Source: Sulfuritalea sp. (GTDB lineage Bacteria; Pseudomonadota; Gammaproteobacteria; Burkholderiales; Rhodocyclaceae). From it: 64,000 nucleotides of DNA. A program made the position numbers and the translations under genes. Shown piece after piece: positions 58,761 through 64,000 of this stretch; position 1 is the first letter of the stretch; each line of letters begins with the position of its first letter. The notes beneath the pieces are model-generated. The model was not told where the DNA came from, did no database searches, and was given only the letters and a program-made list of their open reading frames with translations. The stretch is from the NCBI GenBank assembly GCA_016716965.1, contig JADJUP010000026.1, positions 1 through 64,000 on the forward strand, in the 5' to 3' direction.

Positions 58761-60292
58761 GTGGCTTCGGTAAGCAGCGAGACGCCGAGCAGGGCGCGGC
58801 GCTTGAGCCAGGGGCTGGGGCGGTAGCGCGGGTCGCCGTAGAACTTCTGCATGGCTTCCAGCAGGTCGAGCACCAGCTTCGGCTTCAGCGCGTCGCCGAA
58901 GGCCAGCGGGCCTTTCGGGTAGCCCAGGCCGAGGGTGACGGCGCGGTCGATGTCGTCCGGCGTGGCGACGCCCTGCTGGGCGATGTCGCAGCCGATGTTC
59001 ACGATGCAGGCGACGATGCGCTGGGCGACGAAGCCGGCGCTGTCGGCGACCACGCTGACCGGCGTGCCGTCGGCGGCGAACAGGGCGTGCGCGGCGTCGC
59101 GCATGGCGGTGCTGGTGAGCGGCGTGGTCATCAGGTTGCGCCGCGCGCTCTTGCCGGCGGCAATGCCGAACAGGCAGTCGATGGCGACGCAGCGTTTCGG
59201 ATCGAGGCCCTGCTCGACGCAGGCGCTGGTGGCGTCGCCGCCCAGCGGCGTGACGATGCACAGCGCATCGGGGCCGGGCAGGTAGTCGGTTTCGACCTCG
59301 ACGCCGGCGGCGGCGGCGATTTCGCGCAGCACGTCGGCCCATTCCGGATGGGTCTGGCTGACCCAGACGCGGGCCGGCAGGGCGGTCGGCGCGGGCGGCT
59401 CGGCGACGACGGCAGCATCCTTGCCGTAGTCATAGAAGCCGCGCCCGGTCTTGCGCCCCAGCACGCCGCCGGCCAGGCGTTGCGCGGCGAGCGGCGAGGG
59501 CCGGTAGCGCGGCTCCTGGTAATACTGGTTGTAGATCGATTCCATTACCGGGTGCGAGACGTCGAGCCCGGTCAGGTCGAGCAGTTCGAAAGGCCCCATG
59601 CGAAAGCCCGCCAGCTCGCGCATGATGCGGTCGATGCTGCGGAAGTCGGCGACGCCTTCGCCCAGCGCGCGCAGGGCCTCGGTGACGAAGCCGCGACCGG
59701 CGTGGTTCACGATGAAGCCCGGCGTGTCCTTCGCGCGCACCGCCGTGTGGCCCATGCGCCGGCCGAGGCCGAGCAGCGCCTCGCAGGCCCAGGGCGCGGT
59801 GAGCAGGCCGTCGATCACCTCGACGATCTTCATCAGCGGCACCGGATTGAAGAAGTGGAAGCCGGCGACGCGCTCGGGCCGGTTGCAGGCGGCGGCGATC
59901 GAGGTCACCGACAGCGAGGAGGTATTGGTGGCGAGGATGCAGTCTGCGGCGACGATGTCTTCCAGTTGCTGGAACAAAGCTTTCTTGACGTCGAGGTTCT
60001 CGACGATGGCCTCGACGATGACCTGTGCCGAGGCGAGGCCGTCGAGGCGCGCCACGACTTCCAGCTTGGCCGCTGCCGCGTCCAGTGCCGCCTGGGTGAT
60101 CTTGCCCTTTTCCGCCAGCTTGCCCAGGGTGCCGACCACGGTTTCGCGTGCACTGGCGGCGGCGCCGTGCAGCGCGTCGTAGAGCAGTACGCGGATGCCG
60201 GCCTGCGCTGCGATCTGGGCGATGCCGCGGCCCATGGCGCCGGTGCCGACGATGCCGATGCAAAGATCGGGGGACTGGATATCTGGGGACAT
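58757..60292 (-). CDS. 3-hydroxyacyl-CoA dehydrogenase (PaaH-like)
   Basis: A 511-residue NAD-dependent enzyme with the Rossmann motif GIVGTGAMGRGIAQIAAQAG, the catalytic His in FHFFNPVPLMKIVEV and the motif TKDTPGF-like AKDTPGFIVNHAGRG. It has two C-terminal 3HCDH domains, so it is a long form like PaaH/PaaC, which acts on 3-hydroxyadipyl-CoA; a general beta-oxidation enzyme is the alternative. A linker between the domains (AVVAEPPAPTALPA) holds a degenerate 23-bp element. Confidence 0.92.
   Translation of the reverse strand: MSPDIQSPDLCIGIVGTGAMGRGIAQIAAQAGIRVLLYDALHGAAASARETVVGTLGKLAEKGKITQAALDAAAAKLEVVARLDGLASAQVIVEAIVENLDVKKALFQQLEDIVAADCILATNTSSLSVTSIAAACNRPERVAGFHFFNPVPLMKIVEVIDGLLTAPWACEALLGLGRRMGHTAVRAKDTPGFIVNHAGRGFVTEALRALGEGVADFRSIDRIMRELAGFRMGPFELLDLTGLDVSHPVMESIYNQYYQEPRYRPSPLAAQRLAGGVLGRKTGRGFYDYGKDAAVVAEPPAPTALPARVWVSQTHPEWADVLREIAAAAGVEVETDYLPGPDALCIVTPLGGDATSACVEQGLDPKRCVAIDCLFGIAAGKSARRNLMTTPLTSTAMRDAAHALFAADGTPVSVVADSAGFVAQRIVACIVNIGCDIAQQGVATPDDIDRAVTLGLGYPKGPLAFGDALKPKLVLDLLEAMQKFYGDPRYRPSPWLKRRALLGVSLLTEAT
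59382..59404 (+). repeat. 23-bp dispersed element, copy 21 (degenerate)
   Basis: GCGGTCGGCGCGGGCG then GC and TCGGC; about 17 of 23 consensus positions. It encodes EPPAPTAL, the same peptide as clear copies, in the inter-domain linker of the dehydrogenase. Confidence 0.5.
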
Positions 60293-60391
60293 GGGATTCC
60301 TCGGGAAGGGCGGGGGAGGATGTCCCGCGTCGGTCGGCGCCGCGCGCCGCGGGCGGGACGGCCGGCGCTCAGGCGGCGCCGGCGGCGGGGA

Positions 60392-61216
60392 TCACCAGAG
60401 CTTCCACCACGGCACGGCCCGGTCGAGGCCGCGTTCATAGTAGACGCTCTTGGGGAAGTTCTTGCGCATCACGCGTTCGGCATCGTCGCGCAGGTCGTTC
60501 ATGCCGAGCAGGTCGTAGGCCTTGACCATGACGAACAGGGCCTCTTCGTTGGCGGGCGCGTCGGGGTAGGTCTTGATCGCCGTCTGCGCGCGGTTGATCG
60601 CGGCGACGTAGGCCTCGCGCTTCATGTAGTAGCGGGCGACGTGGACCTCGTGCGAGGCCAGCGCATTGACCAGGTACTTCATGCGCGCGGTGGCGTCCGG
60701 CGTGTAGCGGCTTTCGGGGAACTTGGTAACCAGCGCCTTGAAGGCCTCGAAGGAGTCGCGCGCGGCCTTCGGGTCGCGTTCGGTCAGGTCCTGCATGCTG
60801 ATGTGGCCGAGCAGGCCGAGGTCCTCGTTGAAGTTGGCGAGGCCTTTCAGGTAATAGGCGTAGTCGACGTTGGGGTGGTTCGGGTGCAGGCGGATGAAGC
60901 GGTCGCAGGCGGCGATGGCGGAGGCCGGTTCGGCCTGGCGGTAATAGGCGTAGGCGACTTCGAGCTGCGCCTGCTGCGCATAGCGGCCGTAGGGGAAGCG
61001 GGCCTCGAGCTTTTCGAAATACTTGATCGCCTTGTCGTAGGAGCCGTCGGCCATGGCGCTCTTGGCTTCGCTGTAGAGCCGGTTGGCGGACCAGCTCGCG
61101 GTTTCGTCGACCACGTCGGGCAGGAGGCCGCAACCACCGAGCAGGGTGGTACCGGCAGCCGCGCCCAGAAACACGATGGGGGCGAGCGCCCGCAGGATTG
61201 CCGCTACACTACGCAT
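60392..61216 (-). CDS. bamD: Outer membrane protein assembly factor BamD (ComL)
   Basis: A 274-residue outer-membrane lipoprotein of the BAM complex. The lipobox is LLGGC with Cys29. Tetratricopeptide-like repeats follow (LYSEAKSAMADGSYDKAIKY, FPYGRYAQQAQLEVAYAYY, SRYTPDATARMKYL). The start codon overlaps that of rluD on the other strand. BamD recruits BamA for beta-barrel assembly. Confidence 0.95.
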   Translation of the reverse strand: MRSVAAILRALAPIVFLGAAAGTTLLGGCGLLPDVVDETASWSANRLYSEAKSAMADGSYDKAIKYFEKLEARFPYGRYAQQAQLEVAYAYYRQAEPASAIAACDRFIRLHPNHPNVDYAYYLKGLANFNEDLGLLGHISMQDLTERDPKAARDSFEAFKALVTKFPESRYTPDATARMKYLVNALASHEVHVARYYMKREAYVAAINRAQTAIKTYPDAPANEEALFVMVKAYDLLGMNDLRDDAERVMRKNFPKSVYYERGLDRAVPWWKLW

Positions 61217-62207
61217 GGTGAAAACCTCGCATGAATTTCCGGCCGATTATAGCCGAAGCCCCGTCCCGCCCTTGTCCCGCGCGGCCCTCGACGTACCCGC
61301 GGAATGCGCCGGCTGGCGCCTCGACGCGACCCTGGCCAAGCTGTTTCCGGAACACTCGCGCAGCCGCCTGCAGGGCTGGCTCAAGGACGGCCTGATCCGC
61401 CTCGACGGCGGCAGCGCGGAAGGCAAGCGCAAGGTGTATGGCGGCGAGCGCATCGAGTTCGACATCGGCGACGCCGTACCGCCGGCGCCGACTCTTGCCG
61501 AGTCCGCCGAGGACATTCCGCTCAAGGTGGTGTTCGAGGACGAACAACTGATCGTCATCGACAAGCCCGCCGGGCTGGTGGTGCATCCGGGCAACGGCAA
61601 CGCCTCGGGCACGCTGATGAACGCGCTGCTGCACCATGCGCCGCAACTGGCCGGAATCCCGCGCGCCGGCATCGTGCATCGCCTCGACAAGGACACCAGC
61701 GGCCTGCTGGTGGTGGCGAAGACACTGACCGCGCAGACCGACCTGGTGCGCCAGTTGCAGGCGCATGCGGTCAGCCGCCATTACCTGGCGCTGGCACTGG
61801 GCCGGGTCGAACGCGACGGCACGGTCGACGCGCCGCTCGGGCGGCATGCGATCCACCGCACCAAGATGGCCATCGTGCGCGCCGGCGGCAAGGAGGCGCG
61901 TACCCATTACGCGGTGCTGGAACGCTTCGCCCGCGCCACCCTGCTCGAATGCCGCCTGGAAACCGGGCGCACGCACCAGATCCGCGTCCATCTCGCTTCG
62001 CTCAAGCATCCGCTGGCCGGCGACACCGTGTATCGCGGCAACAAATGCGGCGACGCGCGGCTCGACGCCTTTCCGCGCCAGGCCCTGCATGCCTGGCGAC
62101 TCGCCTTGCGGCATCCGGACGGCGGCGCGGAGGTGGCCTGGGAATCGCCGTTGCCGGAAGATTTCGCGCAATTGCTCGATCAACTGCGACAGGATCCGGC
62201 GCAGTGA
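61215..62207 (+). CDS. rluD: 23S rRNA pseudouridine(1911/1915/1917) synthase
   Basis: A 330-residue enzyme (from ATG 61215) with an N-terminal S4 RNA-binding domain (RLDATLAKLFPEHSRSRLQG) and the catalytic Asp in HRLDKDTSGLLVVAK. It modifies helix 69 of 23S rRNA. The ATG overlaps the bamD start; a later TTG around 61272 could be the true start. A 23-bp element between the S4 and catalytic domains (AVPPAPTLAESAEDIPL) makes the linker about four residues longer than in E. coli RluD as I remember it. Confidence 0.92.
   Translation: MVKTSHEFPADYSRSPVPPLSRAALDVPAECAGWRLDATLAKLFPEHSRSRLQGWLKDGLIRLDGGSAEGKRKVYGGERIEFDIGDAVPPAPTLAESAEDIPLKVVFEDEQLIVIDKPAGLVVHPGNGNASGTLMNALLHHAPQLAGIPRAGIVHRLDKDTSGLLVVAKTLTAQTDLVRQLQAHAVSRHYLALALGRVERDGTVDAPLGRHAIHRTKMAIVRAGGKEARTHYAVLERFARATLLECRLETGRTHQIRVHLASLKHPLAGDTVYRGNKCGDARLDAFPRQALHAWRLALRHPDGGAEVAWESPLPEDFAQLLDQLRQDPAQ
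61473..61495 (-). repeat. 23-bp dispersed element, copy 22
   Basis: GCCGTACCGCCGGCGCCG then ACTCT on the plus strand. It lies in the linker of RluD and is read as AVPPAPTL. Confidence 0.92.
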
Positions 62208-62216
62208 CCCGGCGCC

Positions 62217-62942
62217 GTGCCTGACTTCATTTTCCCCGACTGGCCGGCTCCGCGAGGCGTGCGCGCGCTGTCGACCACGCGCGCCGGCGGAGTCAGCGCG
62301 GCGCCGTGGCAGGGGTTCAACCTCGGCGACCACGTCGGCGACGACCCGCAAGCCGTGGCCCGCAACCGCGCCCTGCTGCGCCGCGAACTGCCCTCGGATC
62401 CGGTGTGGCTGAAGCAGGTGCATGGCGCGCGCTGCGTCGATGCGGCGCTGGCGGCGCCCGGCACCGAGGCCGATGCCAGCTTCACCCGCGAGCGCGGCGT
62501 TGTCTGCGCCGTGCTGGTCGCCGACTGCCTGCCGGTGCTGCTATGCGACGACGCGGCGACCGTGGTCGGCGTCGCCCATGCCGGCTGGCGCGGGCTGGCC
62601 GCGGGCGTGGTCGAGGCGACGGTCGGCGCCATGGCGCTGCCCGGCGAACGCCTGATGGCCTGGCTCGGTCCCGCCATCGGGCCGCAGGCCTTCGAGGTCG
62701 GCAATGAAGTGCGCGAGTGCTTCCTGGCCGTCGATACCGCGGCAGCGGAGGCCTTCGTCGCCGCGCCGGGCGGCAAATGGCTGTGCGACATCGCGCTACT
62801 GGCGCGGCAGCGGCTCTCGGCGCTGGGAATTCGCCGTATCACCAGCGCCGACTCTTGTTCCGTGGCCGATGCAACACGCTACTTTTCCTATCGGCGCGAC
62901 GGCGTTACCGGGCGCATGGCCAGCCTCGTCTGGCTGGAATAG
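62217..62942 (+). CDS. pgeF: Peptidoglycan editing factor (YfiH/laccase-domain)
   Basis: A 241-residue cytoplasmic enzyme of the polyphenol-oxidase-like YfiH family, which removes misincorporated Ser-containing muropeptide precursors. The metal-binding motifs are LKQVHGARC, ADCLPVL and HAGWRGL. GTG 62217 starts nine bases after the rluD stop, the usual rluD-pgeF order. A 23-bp element is read as RITSADS near the C-terminus, where the family naturally has a similar sequence. Confidence 0.93.
   Translation: MPDFIFPDWPAPRGVRALSTTRAGGVSAAPWQGFNLGDHVGDDPQAVARNRALLRRELPSDPVWLKQVHGARCVDAALAAPGTEADASFTRERGVVCAVLVADCLPVLLCDDAATVVGVAHAGWRGLAAGVVEATVGAMALPGERLMAWLGPAIGPQAFEVGNEVRECFLAVDTAAAEAFVAAPGGKWLCDIALLARQRLSALGIRRITSADSCSVADATRYFSYRRDGVTGRMASLVWLE
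62833..62855 (-). repeat. 23-bp dispersed element, copy 23
   Basis: GCCGTATCACCAGCGCCG then ACTCT on the plus strand, in pgeF, read as ITSADS. Confidence 0.88.
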
Positions 62943-62947
62943 GGGAA

Positions 62948-63163
62948 CTACTCGTCGGCCGGCCTGACGGGAGCCTCGGGCGCCGCCTCGCTTTCCTTCC
63001 GCTGCAGGGTGCGCCGCCGCTGCGGCGTGCCGAACAGCCACAGCAGCAGCGCCAGCGGCGCCAGGCCATAAAAGCCGAAGGTGAGCACGCCGGCGGTCAG
63101 GCTCGGCTCGGTGGCGGCCATCAGCAGGGTGACATAGAGCCACGCGATCGCAACTACGTACAT
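62948..63163 (-). CDS. Small hypothetical membrane protein
   Basis: A 71-residue protein with two transmembrane helices (MYVVAIAWLYVTLLMAAT and LTFGFYGLAPLALLLWLF) and a charged Arg/Glu-rich tail. ATG 63163 begins the first helix; the open frame continues upstream without a plausible start. No family recognised. Homologous small proteins often sit between pgeF and phaC in betaproteobacteria, in my recollection. Confidence 0.7.
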   Translation of the reverse strand: MYVVAIAWLYVTLLMAATEPSLTAGVLTFGFYGLAPLALLLWLFGTPQRRRTLQRKESEAAPEAPVRPADE

Positions 63164-63277
63164 GGGCCGATAGTAATGTGAAACGCCGCGTTCGATGCTC
63201 CGGGCTACGGACCTGCGCAGTGTGCAGAGGGCTAACCCCTGAGGAGGGCAGGGGGGCGGGCAGGGTACGAATGCGGC

Positions 63278-63306
63278 TTGACAGCAATTATTGTGCAGTG
63301 CAAAAT
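63278..63306 (+). promoter_or_regulatory. phaC promoter and possible PhaR site
   Basis: TTGACA (63278-63283) is followed after 17 bp by CAAAAT (63301-63306), a plausible sigma-70 promoter about 95 nt before phaC. The overlapping TTGTGCAGTGCAAAA (63291-63305) is nearly symmetric and recalls the TGC/GCA-type sites bound by the PHA-responsive repressor PhaR; that part is inference. Confidence 0.6.
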
Positions 63307-63401
63307 AAACACCGATTTTTTTGGTTGCGGCTGCCATGCGTGGCGCCGGTTGGGCCGCTGTCGGCCCCTGCTGAAACCACCGCCGTTTTCAGGAGCCCCG
63401 A

Positions 63402-64000
63402 ATGTCGTTTCCCCCCGATCAGAATGCCGCGTTCCAGGCCATGTTCCAGGCCGGAAACTCCATGGCCCAAGGCTTCAGCCAGTTCCTCGCGGACCAGCAG
63501 CAAAAGCTCGCAGCTACGCAACAGGGGGTGAATCCCGCGGCCTGGGCGGCAGAATCGGAAGCGCTCAAGTCGCTGCAGCAGGAATGGATGGGGCGCCATG
63601 CCCAGCTTTGGCAGGCCATGCTGGGCAAGGCCCCGGGCCAGTCGGCGCCGCAGGTCGCGAGCGCCGCGGCCGGCGACAAGCGTTTCGACCATCCGGCATG
63701 GAGCGAAAGCCCGATCTACGACTACCTGCGCCAGGCTTACCTGATCAATGCCGAATACATGAAGCGCATGGCCGACGCGGCGCCCGTGGCCGACGGCCAG
63801 GCCAAGGACCGCATGCGCTTCATGACGCGGCAGATGGTCGACGCGATGGCGCCGTCCAACTACCTCGCCACCAATCCGGAATTCGTCAAGACCGCCCTCG
63901 AAACCAAGGGCGAGAGCATCCAGCGCGGCATCCAGAACCTGCTGGAAGACATGCGCAAGGGCCGCATTTCGATGACCGACGACACCGCCTTCGAGGTCGG
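63402..64000 (+). CDS. phaC: Class I polyhydroxyalkanoate synthase (N-terminal part)
   Basis: The first 199 residues of PHA synthase, running off the window. ATG 63402 follows AGGAG. The Gln/Ala-rich N-terminus leads into the conserved DKRFDHPAWSESPIYDYLRQ and NYLATNPEFVKTALETKG, the signature of class I PhaC. The catalytic Cys-Asp-His triad would lie beyond the window. The enzyme polymerises 3-hydroxyacyl-CoA into storage polyester. Confidence 0.95.
   Translation, partial: MSFPPDQNAAFQAMFQAGNSMAQGFSQFLADQQQKLAATQQGVNPAAWAAESEALKSLQQEWMGRHAQLWQAMLGKAPGQSAPQVASAAAGDKRFDHPAWSESPIYDYLRQAYLINAEYMKRMADAAPVADGQAKDRMRFMTRQMVDAMAPSNYLATNPEFVKTALETKGESIQRGIQNLLEDMRKGRISMTDDTAFEV

Overview
This window is GC-rich, gene-dense chromosomal DNA, most likely from a betaproteobacterium of the Rhodocyclales/Sterolibacteriaceae type. 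The reasons are the gloB / methyltransferase / rnhA / dnaQ block, the bamD-rluD-pgeF block followed by a class I polyhydroxyalkanoate synthase, a PEP-CTERM surface protein, lexA-imuA-imuB, a tandem glycine riboswitch in front of gcvTHP, and the YjcH-ActP acetate uptake pair. No rRNA, tRNA, CRISPR array, transposase or prophage gene was recognised. The assignment rests on gene content and synteny, not on a search.

Layout. 1-4728 (+): peptide-type ABC importer (two permeases and a double ATPase) after the tail of an unidentified gene. 4805-9147 (-): MltD, a secreted caspase-like protein, GloB. 9175-11144 (+): methyltransferase, RNase HI, DnaQ-type exonuclease. 11397-16181: hybrid histidine kinase, CopD-like membrane protein, chemoreceptor. 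16511-26905: a divergent lipid-metabolism locus. Leftward it carries TetR, SDR, medium-chain dehydrogenase and aldehyde dehydrogenase; rightward it carries two wax-ester synthase/acyltransferases interleaved with two alpha/beta hydrolases, then an MFS transporter. 27028-31176: frameshifted PEP-CTERM gene, DusC, a small membrane protein, RlhA. 31220-36778: a second hybrid kinase, a lipoprotein / NrfJ-like / Rieske trio and two small proteins. 36815-40394: EttA, CcdAB toxin-antitoxin, an unknown gene, a stand-alone lipoyl protein. 40646-44838 (-): a response regulator/kinase pair upstream of yjcH-actP. 44943-52834 (-): TrhP, GST, GcvR, VapBC, GcvP, GcvH, GcvT with a glycine riboswitch. 53177-55858 (+): LexA-ImuA-ImuB mutagenesis cassette. 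55885-64000: a third hybrid kinase, thioesterase and 3-hydroxyacyl-CoA dehydrogenase, BamD | RluD-PgeF, a small membrane protein, and the start of PhaC.

The most striking feature is not a gene. A 23-bp sequence (AAAGTCGGCGCYGGCG, two variable bases, ACGGC) recurs in either orientation about 23 times, roughly once per 3 kb. Most copies lie inside genes, usually at protein linkers or C-termini, and they are read in different frames (VGAG-type, PPAPTL-type, SADS-type and KSA-type peptides). That points to selection or spreading at DNA level, as for DNA-uptake sequences or protein-embedded palindromic elements. A second, about 141-bp, multi-hairpin repeat occurs twice, and two intergenic inverted-repeat families (CGCAGATTT-type and CCACAGAGG-type) occur once each.

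Functionally the window combines carbon storage (wax ester/acylglycerol and PHA), acetate and peptide uptake, glycine catabolism, RNA modification (DusC, RlhA, TrhP, RluD), SOS mutagenesis and a heavy load of membrane-bound signalling proteins.
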